This document shows, one piece after another, positions 36,285 through 44,173 of a DNA stretch of 64,000 nucleotides (its first letter is position 1; every line of letters begins with the position of its first letter). This DNA comes from Bacteroidota bacterium (GTDB lineage: Bacteria > Bacteroidota > Bacteroidia > Chitinophagales > Chitinophagaceae). Position numbers and translations under genes: made by a program. The stretch covers positions 124,001 through 188,000 of the forward strand of contig JAUZOE010000001.1 in NCBI GenBank assembly GCA_030706605.1, given 5' to 3'. Below the pieces are notes generated by a model. That model did not search any database and was not told the DNA's origin. It saw only the letters and a list, made by a program, of their open reading frames with translations.

Positions 36285-36950
36285 ATGGGCTTGACAAAAG
36301 TTTTTTTTTGGGGAATGATAGTGAGTTTTCTTGGTTCATTACCATTAGGCACATTGAATGTGGCAGCTATGCAAATAAGCGTGCAGGAAAATGTCACAAA
36401 TGCAATATATTTTTCCTTAGGTTCTTTGTTGGTGGAAATGATCTACGTACGTGTTTCTTTAGTCGGAATCAATTGGGTCAGGAAACAAAAAAAATTATTC
36501 AGGTGGATGGAATGGATCACTCTGGGAATTGTTGTAGCATTGGCAATTGGAAGTTTTATAGCAGCCGCACAACCCAATCATGCAAAGAATGTAATGCTCA
36601 ATAATAATATCAATCGTTTTTCGCTGGGTGTAATGCTAAGTGCCATCAGCCCAATGCAAATTCCTTTTTGGTTTGGCTGGAGTACTATTCTTTTTACAAA
36701 AAATATATTACAACCCAAAAACTCTTATTACAATTTATATATCGTTGGTATCGGCCTTGGAACTTTGTTGGGAAATTGTGTTTTTATCTTTGGAGGAAAA
36801 CTTATAGTACAAAAATTGAATACCAACCAAAATATTTTAAACTGGGCCATTGGCGGCATTTTTGCTTTGACGGCTTTGATTCTTTTAATAAAAATCCTAC
36901 TCCATAAAGACGCTGCAAAAAAACTGGATGATATCCGTGCAAAAACCTGA
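36285..36950 (+). CDS. LysE-family translocator
   Basis: 221 residues, six hydrophobic helices. 'FLGSLPLGTLNVAAMQISVQENVTNAIYFSLGSLLVEMIYV' at about 15-55 is the LysE signature (PxGPxN-like, here PLGTLN). These inner-membrane exporters move amino acids or small metabolites. It follows the YceI gene by 8 bases. The substrate is unknown. Confidence 0.85.
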   Translation: MGLTKVFFWGMIVSFLGSLPLGTLNVAAMQISVQENVTNAIYFSLGSLLVEMIYVRVSLVGINWVRKQKKLFRWMEWITLGIVVALAIGSFIAAAQPNHAKNVMLNNNINRFSLGVMLSAISPMQIPFWFGWSTILFTKNILQPKNSYYNLYIVGIGLGTLLGNCVFIFGGKLIVQKLNTNQNILNWAIGGIFALTALILLIKILLHKDAAKKLDDIRAKT

Positions 36951-37015
36951 TTCGCCTATGCTATATATCAAGATCAAACTATTTCAAATCAGTTCTCAAA
37001 TTATCACAGATATCA

Positions 37016-37624
37016 CTAATATAAGGATTCCATTATTTCTTTGGTAGTTTCAAAATCTATATGATGATGGGCATGTATGCCAACCTTTTTTGCAGCTTCA
37101 ACGAGCATTATGTTATCATCAAAATAAAGACACTCTTCTGGCTTGGCCTGGGCTATTCCCAATGCCATGTGGAAAATTCCAGGATCTGGCTTGCGCATCC
37201 CTACTTCACAGGAAGAAACAAATGCATCAAAGAAATCATGTAGTTTAAAAGTATTGATCCTATATTGATTCAATTCTCTTGCTTCATTATTGATAGAAAT
37301 GATTTTAACGTTTTCCTGTCTTTTCTTCCATTCAATAAACCAGGGAAGCATATGTGGGAGCAATGTTGTAGAACCAAACATGAATTCCTTAAATTCTTCC
37401 CTGGAAAATTTTCTTTCAACATTAAATACCACTGTATCAAGATAAACATCAAGAGAAATTTTACCAATTTCAAATACATTGAACACAAAATCGTGTAAGT
37501 CATCCATCTCTTCATAATCTATATTAAATTTGGCCGCTGCAGCCATCCGGGATTTGTGTCCCCAGCCATTGCTTAACAATACTCCGCCTATGTCACAAAA
37601 TAATATCTTGTATTGATTCTTCAT
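37016..37624 (-). CDS. HAD-superfamily hydrolase, subfamily IA
   Basis: 202 residues. The nucleophile motif is 'ILFCDIGGVLLSNGWG' (DxG form, Asp11). A helical cap follows (about 20-80). Later motifs are 'KIISINNEARELN', 'VSSCEVGMRKPDPGIFHMALG' and 'CLYFDDNIMLVEAAKKVGIHAHHH'. It is a small phosphatase or epoxide-hydrolase-like protein. The second Asp of the classical DxD is replaced by Gly, as seen in some HAD-IA members. The substrate is unknown. Confidence 0.85.
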   Translation of the reverse strand: MKNQYKILFCDIGGVLLSNGWGHKSRMAAAAKFNIDYEEMDDLHDFVFNVFEIGKISLDVYLDTVVFNVERKFSREEFKEFMFGSTTLLPHMLPWFIEWKKRQENVKIISINNEARELNQYRINTFKLHDFFDAFVSSCEVGMRKPDPGIFHMALGIAQAKPEECLYFDDNIMLVEAAKKVGIHAHHHIDFETTKEIMESLY

Positions 37625-37762
37625 GTTTTAGTTTAGGAAAATATTTAAAATATAATTCGAAATTTTATTAAATGTAAACCGACAGGAAATAATATAGTAA
37701 AGAAATTTTCTCCATTATGGTAAATGCTTTGTAAAAAATAACTTCACAAATATAAAATCTAT

Positions 37763-38221
37763 TCAGGATACATCGCTTTTAGTCTCCAGGGCCTCTACTT
37801 TCTTTAATCTTCTTTTATGCCTTTCGGCTCCTGAAAATTCTGCTTTCAAAAAAGATTGAGTGTACTCTTCTGCTGCAGCAAAACCAGTTACTCTTCCTCC
37901 GAAACAAATCAAATTCATATTATCATCTTCTACACCCTGGTGAGATGAAAAGTAATCATTGATTAATGCAGCTTTCACCCCCACTATTTTATTGGCAGCA
38001 ATTGAGGCTCCTACGCCACTTCCGCAAATGGCTATTCCCCGATCTACTTTTTTTTGAGCCACAGCTTCAGCAAGTGGTATTACAAAATCCGGATAATCAT
38101 CCTGATTATCCAATTCAAAGGCCCCAAAATCAATTACCTCATATCCATTTTCTTTTAAAAATAAATAAATGCTTTTTTTTAATTCAAATCCGCCATGATC
38201 TGCGGCTATGCCTATTTTCAT
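37763..38221 (-). CDS. rpiB: Ribose 5-phosphate isomerase B
   Basis: The start is taken at the ATG at 38221, giving 152 residues beginning 'MKIGIAADHGGFELKKS'; the longer frame from 38257 adds 12 residues without family support. The catalytic region is 'RGIAICGSGVGASIAANK', with 'ALINDYFSSHQGVEDDNMNLICFGGRVTG' following, all typical. It interconverts ribose-5-P and ribulose-5-P in the pentose phosphate pathway. It is 107 bases downstream of the ROK-kinase gene on the same strand. Confidence 0.96.
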   Translation of the reverse strand: MKIGIAADHGGFELKKSIYLFLKENGYEVIDFGAFELDNQDDYPDFVIPLAEAVAQKKVDRGIAICGSGVGASIAANKIVGVKAALINDYFSSHQGVEDDNMNLICFGGRVTGFAAAEEYTQSFLKAEFSGAERHKRRLKKVEALETKSDVS

Positions 38222-38328
38222 GTGAATGGTATTTAGAAATTTATTAAGCAGGCACAAAAAGAAAATTTAATTAAATATCGGACCTGCTATTGATTTACAC
38301 TATTTTTCACCTATAATCAACCTGGATT

Positions 38329-39084
38329 TCATAAACTTTCGGCAGGTAATTCCAATTCTGGTTTACTCAATTTTTCATTCTTTTGTTTCCAAAGTATTGC
38401 CCCTCCTTTAATGCCTCCTTTATTATCGTCTATGCTTATATTATCATCCAATTTAAAAGAAATCAATTTGGCATTTCCACCACTAATATAAAGATGATCA
38501 TAATTAAAAACTGTTTTTAAAATGTCAATTACTTTTTCCACTCTTCTATTCCATCTCTTTTTCCCGATTTTTTTCAGCGCGGCTTTTCCCACATAATCAT
38601 TATAATTTTTATTTTTTGTAACAGGATGTTGGGACATTTCCAGATGAGGCAACAGAGTGCCATCAAGCATTAAAGAAGATCCAAAACCTGTACCAAGAGT
38701 TATTACCATTTCAAAACCCTTCCCCGAAGACAAGGCTATCCCCTGCAGGTCCGCATCATTGATCACCAAAGTTGGTTTCCCGAATATTGTAGCAAGGCTT
38801 GTAGCAAGGTCAAAATCTTTCCACAATTCTGTTCCCAGTTTTGGCGCTGTTATTACCACTCCCTTTTTAATATATCCGGGGAAGCCCGCTGCAATTTTAT
38901 TAAACTCAGGGAATTTTTTTGCCAGTTCTTTTATCACTGCCAAAATATTTTCAGGAGAAGAAGGTTGGGGTGTTTCTTCTTTTTCATAATCCTGCAAAAA
39001 ATCTCCATTACTATTAAGAATAGTAGCTTTTATATTAGTTCCGCCAATATCTATTGTAAATATTTTTTCGTTTATAGCTTCCAT
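38329..39084 (-). CDS. ROK-family sugar kinase (polyphosphate glucokinase-like)
   Basis: 251 residues. The phosphate-binding motif 'FTIDIGGTNIKATILNSNG' is at the N-terminus. 'LVINDADLQGIALSSGKGFEMVITLGTGFGSSLM' holds the catalytic Asp and second phosphate motif, and 'HLYISGGNAKLISF' is near the end. The compact size and missing zinc motif (no CxCGxxGC) resemble polyphosphate glucokinases, which use ATP or polyphosphate. It likely feeds glucose-6-P to the pentose phosphate route together with rpiB (inference). Confidence 0.87.
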   Translation of the reverse strand: MEAINEKIFTIDIGGTNIKATILNSNGDFLQDYEKEETPQPSSPENILAVIKELAKKFPEFNKIAAGFPGYIKKGVVITAPKLGTELWKDFDLATSLATIFGKPTLVINDADLQGIALSSGKGFEMVITLGTGFGSSLMLDGTLLPHLEMSQHPVTKNKNYNDYVGKAALKKIGKKRWNRRVEKVIDILKTVFNYDHLYISGGNAKLISFKLDDNISIDDNKGGIKGGAILWKQKNEKLSKPELELPAESL

Positions 39085-39366
39085 TTATTATCCTGATTTA
39101 TTTAAATAAAATTTTACCTGATTCAGTAAAGTTAGGATTGTTTCTTATTCCCTTTTAATTGTCATCCCAAACTTATTATAAGTATTCATTTTTTAATGTA
39201 ATTATTTCCTAAAACAGCCTGCTGCTTTTATCAAGATAATAAACATTTGCTAATAGGTTTAAAAAGAAATATTAATATCTCTTTATACAATTAATCAATT
39301 ATAATTCTTTTATTTTGCTCCTTGTTTCAAAAAAGAAATCAATTCTTTTTTGAATAACCTAACACT

Positions 39367-39954
39367 ATGCAGGCAATTCTCAAGTGGCTTAATGAAATAG
39401 ACAAGAAATTATTATTACTAATTAATAGTCATCATAATCCGTTTTGGGATAAAATAATGTGGTTTGCCAGTGGAGAAACCTCATGGTATCCATTTTATTT
39501 TTTATTGCTGCTTGTGCTAATTTATCAATATAAAAAACAAAGTTGGTTACTGATTATTTTAATCATCCCTTTAATGTTTTGTACCGATCAACTTGCCTCT
39601 ACTGTAATAAAGCCTATGGGGATAAGACTAAGGCCAAGCCATTTTCCCGGGATTGAAAATTTGTTACATTATGTAAACAATTATCGTGGGGGCCTTTACG
39701 GTTTCATTTCAGCACATGCCTGCAATGTAAGCGGGTTTTTAGTTTATATGGAATTAACAACAAAGCAAAAAATGAGATGGCTTCCTTTACTACTTTATCC
39801 ATGGGCATTTTTAGTATGCTATAGCAGAGTGTATCTTGGTGTTCATTTCCCCGGAGATGTAATAGTGGCAATATTTTTCGGGAGTTGCGCCGGGTGGCTA
39901 TTCGCATTCATTTATAAAAAATCACAAACCCAATTAACAACAATAAATACATAA
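39367..39954 (+). CDS. PAP2-family membrane phosphatase
   Basis: 195 residues with four to five helices. The three phosphatase motifs are 'KPMGIRLRP' (KxxxxxxRP), 'FISAHACNVSG' (PSGH replaced by SAHA) and 'SRVYLGVHFPGDV' (SRxxxxxHxxxD). Members remove phosphate from undecaprenyl diphosphate, phosphatidate or lipid A. The Ser-Ala-His variant of the second motif is common in Bacteroidota. It is monocistronic, and the substrate is unknown. Confidence 0.9.
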   Translation: MQAILKWLNEIDKKLLLLINSHHNPFWDKIMWFASGETSWYPFYFLLLLVLIYQYKKQSWLLIILIIPLMFCTDQLASTVIKPMGIRLRPSHFPGIENLLHYVNNYRGGLYGFISAHACNVSGFLVYMELTTKQKMRWLPLLLYPWAFLVCYSRVYLGVHFPGDVIVAIFFGSCAGWLFAFIYKKSQTQLTTINT

Positions 39955-40184
39955 TATTTAAAGAACTATCTTCATAAAAGAGTGTAGCAATATAACAAAT
40001 GAAGAACAATTTATGAAAATAGTAAGAAAGCCAGTTTAAAAGCATCGTCTTAAAAATGATAACAATATCCGAAGAGACGAAAAAAATTAATTGCGAATTA
40101 AATTGGAAACATATTTGAGTAAACATTTCCACATTTTAAAAATTGTATTTTGCAAATAAACTCATTAAAAAAATAATTATAATT

Positions 40185-40442
40185 ATGGCATGTAATTTTA
40201 ATCTCCCCTTTAGTGACCCGGCAAATATTGCTGTGGGCAAAGCAAGAGCAGCGGTAGAAAGCCAGGATGGAATTTTTAAAGGTGATGAACAATCAGGAAA
40301 TTTTGAAGTAACCATATTTGGAAATACTATCAAAGGAAATTATACAGTTACCGGGCAACTCCTAAACCTGGTTATCACAGATAAGCCAATGTTCGTGCCT
40401 TGCAGCACTATTGAAAGCTTTTTGTTGAAACAAATTTCATAA
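40185..40442 (+). CDS. Small conserved hypothetical protein
   Basis: The start is taken at the ATG at 40185, giving 85 residues (MACNFNLPFSDPANIAVGKA); an in-frame ATG at 40143 would add 14 hydrophobic residues. The protein is soluble, with beta-rich 'GIFKGDEQSGNFEVTIFGNTIKGNYTVTGQLLNLVITDKP' resembling a small barrel, and has two cysteines. I recall similar small proteins in other Bacteroidota but know of no function. It stands alone between PAP2 and the response regulator. Confidence 0.7.
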   Translation: MACNFNLPFSDPANIAVGKARAAVESQDGIFKGDEQSGNFEVTIFGNTIKGNYTVTGQLLNLVITDKPMFVPCSTIESFLLKQIS

Positions 40443-40460
40443 AAAAGATCCTCATAAAAT

Positions 40461-40838
40461 CTAAAGCGATTCTTTTCTTTTTAATAATGCTTTATCAATC
40501 TTAAGCATCAGTTCATTTATTTCAAAAGGTTTGGCAATAAAATCATGTGCTCCAAATTCATCAATAGCAGTTTCCTCAATTTGTGAATAAGCGGAGAATA
40601 TAATAACCGGGATATGGTGCGAAAAAGGTGAAGATTTCAATTTTTTGCAAATCTCCAGTCCATCTTTTCCTGCAAGAAAAACATCTAAAAGTATCACCTG
40701 CGGCTCAAGGTGTTTTACAACTGGTAATAGATTTACAGGATCTGAATAAACAGACACATCAAACCCTTTTTTGGTAAGTAGCGATTTTATTACAGTAAGA
40801 AGGTCTTTATCATCATCGACAATCAATATACGAGGCAT
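40461..40838 (-). CDS. Single-domain response regulator (CheY-like)
   Basis: 125 residues. The acidic pocket is 'RILIVDDDKDLLTVI' (residues 3-17). The phosphorylated Asp is in 'PQVILLDVFLAGKDGLEICKKLK' near 55. The switch Ser is in 'HIPVIIFSAYS' and the Lys in 'HDFIAKPFEINELML'. With no output domain it works by protein contact or as a phosphate shuttle. No histidine kinase is nearby, so its partner is unknown. Confidence 0.94.
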   Translation of the reverse strand: MPRILIVDDDKDLLTVIKSLLTKKGFDVSVYSDPVNLLPVVKHLEPQVILLDVFLAGKDGLEICKKLKSSPFSHHIPVIIFSAYSQIEETAIDEFGAHDFIAKPFEINELMLKIDKALLKRKESL

Positions 40839-40993
40839 AATCCTATTCTATCAAAAAGCATGCAGTTTTACAAAAAATTTTTTTCATCATAAAACTAATC
40901 ATTAATATTCCCATTTCAACTCAATTTTTTTTCAAAAAAATCAAATTAAAACCTCCGACTGAGAATCTTTTTTGGAACTTTCTTTTTTAAAAG

Positions 40994-41024
40994 TTTGGTA
41001 CAACCTCTTTTTCACTTATTTTTG
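40994..41024 (+). promoter_or_regulatory. Consensus Bacteroidota promoter for tRNA-Lys (TTTG-N19-TATTTTTG)
   Basis: -33 TTTG at 40994-40997, exactly 19 bases, -7 TATTTTTG at 41017-41024. Transcription should start near 41031, about 28 bases before the tRNA. Confidence 0.85.
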
Positions 41025-41058
41025 CACTCCTTTAAAAAAAGGGAGTACCTAAATTATT

Positions 41059-41131
41059 GATTCGGTAGCTCAGTTGGTAGAGCAATACACTTTTAATGTA
41101 TGGGTCCTGGGTTCGAGTCCCAGCCGAATCA
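41059..41131 (+). tRNA. tRNA-Lys(UUU)
   Basis: 73 bases with a complete cloverleaf. The acceptor arms GATTCGG and CCGAATC pair fully. The D arm is GCTC-AGTTGGTA-GAGC, the anticodon arm ATACA-CTTTTAA-TGTAT with anticodon TTT, and the T arm CTGGG-TTCGAGT-CCCAG. The discriminator base is A, and CCA is not encoded. It has its own promoter upstream and a hairpin terminator directly downstream. Confidence 0.98.
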
Positions 41132-41136
41132 CAAGC

Positions 41137-41170
41137 AAAAAAAGGCATTGAAAATTCAATGCCTTTTTTT
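41137..41170 (+). terminator. Rho-independent terminator after tRNA-Lys
   Basis: AAAAAGGCATTGA - AAAT - TCAATGCCTTTTTT, a perfect stem with a T run, starting 6 bases after the tRNA. Confidence 0.92.
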
Positions 41171-41423
41171 ATGAATTGGTTATTTTTTCTTACTTATACC
41201 AATTGATGCTCCTGCAGCTAATTAGCAAATACTACCCGTTTTTTTTTTTGATAAAATGCCAAAAAAGACCATTAATAAAAAGATTTTTATCAATAAGAAT
41301 GAAAAATATCTTTAACATCTTTTTAAAGCCATTGAATAGCCCGGTCCCGGTTAATATTTTTTTGCACCAAAAGAAATATCTAAATATTTTTCAACTTTCT
41401 TTTTCTCAACCCTCCTTCTCTCC

Positions 41424-41431
41424 TATTTTTG
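41424..41431 (+). promoter_or_regulatory. -7 promoter box TATTTTTG before the SDR pseudogene
   Basis: It lies 15 bases before the old start codon; at spacing 19 upstream there is TTTT (3 of 4 to the -33 box). The promoter looks largely intact although the gene is broken. Confidence 0.45.
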
Positions 41432-41446
41432 CCCAAAGCAAAATAA

Positions 41447-42245
41447 ATGTTCGCAAATAAAGTAATAGCTATCACTCGCGGCACAGATGGAATTGAGAAG
41501 GCATTGGCTGATTTATTTTTAAACCAAGGCGCAAAAGTGGCTAATTGTTTGCGTACACCTAAAAAATTAGATTAGCTAAAAATAGAATTATCCGGGAATC
41601 CAATATTAGCAGTAGTTCCAGACGTAAGCATCGAAGAAGATTGCAAAAATTTTATTGATAAAACTATTGATACATTTGGGAATATTGACATACTGATCAA
41701 TAACGCGGGAATCTCCATCTGGGCACTTTTTGAAGACACCGATCTTAGCACTTTAAAAAAGTGATGAACATCAATTTTTGGGGTACGGTTTATTGTGCGA
41801 AATATGCTATGAATGCTGTGATTGAAAGTAAAGGAAGTATTGTAGGAGTGTCATCTATCGCAGGTCATATGGGATTGCCCGGCATAAGTGGGTATAGTTC
41901 CAGTAAGTTTGCCATTATCGGATGGATGGAAGCATTGCGAACAGAACTACTGGGTAATGGCGCAAATGTGATGTAGTTATGCCAGGGCTTTACAGCATCT
42001 GATACAAGATATGCTGCCCTGGGCAAGGATGACAGGCCTGTGCAGGAATCTACACTGGACTAAGGGAAAATAATGAGTACCGAAGAATGTGCCAGCCACA
42101 TTTTAAAGCTATATAGAAAAGAAAACGAACACTTGTATTAACTTCTAAGGGCAAACAGGCTATATTTATGAATAAATTTTTTCTTGGTCTCGCAGATAAA
42201 ATGATAAGAAAATTGTATTTTGAAAAAAGGGAATTGATAAAATAG
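41447..42245 (+). pseudogene. Short-chain dehydrogenase/reductase (SDR), inactivated
   Basis: Putting three frames together restores one SDR protein. 'MFANKVIAITRGTDGIEKALADLF' is the damaged TGxxxGIG region. 'DILINNAGISIWALFEDTDL' (NNAG) follows, then 'INFWGTVYCAKYAMNAVIESKGSIVGVSSIAGHMGLPGISGYSSSKFAIIG' with the Ser and YxxxK catalytic residues. Next come 'GFTASDTRYAALGKDDRPVQESTLD', and finally 'KRKRTLVLTSKGKQAIFMNKFFLGLADKMIRKLYF'. Lesions: TAG at 41573-41575; one base lost in the A run at 41755-41760; TAG at 41974-41976; TAA at 42061-42063; a frame change near 42105; TAG at 42114-42116. Too many for sequencing error. The intact parent probably acted on a small alcohol or steroid-like substrate. 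Confidence 0.93.
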
Positions 42246-42395
42246 ATTTTCTTCAATCCTTACAAAATAAAAAAAGCATTTTCCCTTTTGTTGATTTAGT
42301 TTTAGACGACACACAGTGATTAAAAAAATATTTTCAAAATAAATTGATTCTGCAAGCAGATTTGAATAAAAGAAGATTAAATATTAAATTTTCAA

Positions 42396-43223
42396 ATGGC
42401 TTTAATAACACTAACATCAGATATAGGTCGACAGGATTTTTTAACAGGAGCAGTAAAAGGACAATTGCTTCATACCAATCCTGATTTTAAGATTATAGAT
42501 ATTTCTCACGAACTCTCACCTTTTAATTATCCGCAGGCTGCCTACGTTTGTCGTAATGCGATGAAAAATTTTCCACCGAAAACTTTTCACATAGTATTGG
42601 TCAACCTTTTTGATCAACGTCCAGAGCACCTGCTATTTATTCAGCATAACGACCACTTCATTGGCTGTGCCGATAATGGCTTAATTACTATGATTCTCGA
42701 AGAAACACCTGAAAAAATTGTAGCACTTCCATTAAATCCGTCAGAACAAAAAAATACCATTTATTGCGCCAGTATCTTTGCAAAAGCCTATCAAAATATT
42801 TTAGACGGGATGCCCATAGATGAAATTGGCGATGCCAGTGTTTCAATAGAAGTAAAGAATCCTTTACGCCCGTTACTTGGGGCCAAATATATTGAGGGGC
42901 AAATTATCTTCATAGATAATTTTGAAAATGTGATTATTAATATTACCAAAGAAGAATTTGAAGAGCAACGACGCGGAAGAAGTTTTAAAATTGTTTTTAA
43001 GCGCGATGAAGTAATTGATAAAATAAGTGAAACATATGCTGATGTGCATGAAAGTGAAAAATTAGCTTTATTTAACTCTGCTAATTATCTTGAAATAGCC
43101 ATCAACAAAGGCAATGCTGCCGGACTTTTCGGACTTGAAGGCTATTCAGAAAGAGTAAATATTCAAACACAGTACATGCAAAACCGCCTGCTTTATCAAA
43201 CAGTAAAGATTTTTTTTGATTAA
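42396..43223 (+). CDS. SAM hydroxide adenosyltransferase (DUF62 family)
   Basis: 275 residues. It opens 'MALITLTSDIGRQDFLTGAVKGQLL', the DUF62 pattern with the key Asp, and continues 'IIDISHELSPFNYPQAAYVCRNAMKNFP' and 'HFIGCADNGLITMILEE'. The C-terminal domain contains 'GQIIFIDNFENVIINITKEEF'. The family is related to fluorinase and chlorinase but uses water, splitting S-adenosylmethionine to adenosine and methionine. It lies just behind the SDR pseudogene and 25 bases before the DUF2911 gene. The physiological role is unclear. Confidence 0.93.
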   Translation: MALITLTSDIGRQDFLTGAVKGQLLHTNPDFKIIDISHELSPFNYPQAAYVCRNAMKNFPPKTFHIVLVNLFDQRPEHLLFIQHNDHFIGCADNGLITMILEETPEKIVALPLNPSEQKNTIYCASIFAKAYQNILDGMPIDEIGDASVSIEVKNPLRPLLGAKYIEGQIIFIDNFENVIINITKEEFEEQRRGRSFKIVFKRDEVIDKISETYADVHESEKLALFNSANYLEIAINKGNAAGLFGLEGYSERVNIQTQYMQNRLLYQTVKIFFD

Positions 43224-43248
43224 CTTCATATTTAACTAAACTTTCATC

Positions 43249-44088
43249 ATGAAAAAAATTACCATTAGCATATTATTGATTGCCTTATTTTCGATAACAG
43301 GATTTTCGCAAATAAAAATGCCGGCGCCATCTCCTACTCAATCAATAAAGCAGGATTTTGGACTTTCTTCTATTGAACTTACTTATAGCAGGCCGGGGTT
43401 GAAAGGACGAAACGTTTTTGGCAAACTGGTTCCTTATGATTCTTTATGGCGTACAGGCGCTAATTCAGCAACTAAGATCACTTTCAATGATCCCGTAGAA
43501 ATATCAGGCCATTGGGTGGAAAGCGGTAGCTATGCTATTTATACTATTCCACAAAAAAATGGAGAATGGACTTTCATTTTAAACAAAGGAATTACCAATT
43601 GGGGAACTACCGGCTATAAAGAAAGCAATGACGTATTGAGAGTAAAGGTAAAAGCAGGCACTGCAGCGGCTAAAGTTGAAACTTTTACAATACAGCTCAA
43701 TAATATAAAACCCGAAAGTTGTGATCTTTCACTGATGTGGGATCATGTAGTGGTCAATATCCCAATAAAAGAAAACATAAAAGATAAGATCAGAGCTCAA
43801 TTGCAGGCAGCGCTTTCATCCGATAAAAAACCATATTTTCAGGCAGCGCAATTTTATAACGAATTTGATAATAATAAGCCCAAAGCACTTGAAATGGTGA
43901 ATGCTGCTATTGCCCAATCAGCAAAACAGCCCTATAATATGGTGTATTACAAAGCAATAATTCAAAATGAAATGGGGAATAAAAAAGGAGCTTTAGCCAC
44001 AGCACAACAATCTCTTGAATTATCTAAAGAAGCTAACAATGGTGAATATATTTTACTGAATGAAAAGTTGATAAAGCAATTGAAATAA
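43249..44088 (+). CDS. DUF2911 secreted protein with C-terminal helical repeats
   Basis: 279 residues with a signal peptide ending 'SITGFSQIKMPAPSP'. The DUF2911 domain is 'DFGLSSIELTYSRPGLKGRNVFGKLVPYDSLWRTGANSATKITFNDP' (about 37-85) with 'GSYAIYTIPQKNGEWTFILNK'. The last 80 residues look like TPR-type helices. Exported, function unknown, frequent in Bacteroidota. It ends at the terminator 44111-44149. Confidence 0.92.
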   Translation: MKKITISILLIALFSITGFSQIKMPAPSPTQSIKQDFGLSSIELTYSRPGLKGRNVFGKLVPYDSLWRTGANSATKITFNDPVEISGHWVESGSYAIYTIPQKNGEWTFILNKGITNWGTTGYKESNDVLRVKVKAGTAAAKVETFTIQLNNIKPESCDLSLMWDHVVVNIPIKENIKDKIRAQLQAALSSDKKPYFQAAQFYNEFDNNKPKALEMVNAAIAQSAKQPYNMVYYKAIIQNEMGNKKGALATAQQSLELSKEANNGEYILLNEKLIKQLK

Positions 44089-44110
44089 AGAAAGAAATTA
44101 CATTATTATA

Positions 44111-44149
44111 GGGGAACGAAATTTAGAGTAAAATTTTGTTCCCCTTTTT
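44111..44149 (+). terminator. Rho-independent terminator between the convergent DUF2911 and symporter genes
   Basis: GGGGAACGAAATTT pairs with AAATTTTGTTCCCC (14 positions, one G-U) around a 6-base loop, followed by TTTTT. The A-rich side upstream is weak, so it mainly serves the plus strand. Confidence 0.85.
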
Positions 44150-44173
44150 AATCTGCCAATTTATAAAATCAAC

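Noticed and set aside
41761-41976. Short separate SDR gene starting at GTG 41761
   Set aside because: It is only the middle part of the decayed SDR gene; the Rossmann nucleotide-binding part is in another frame upstream.
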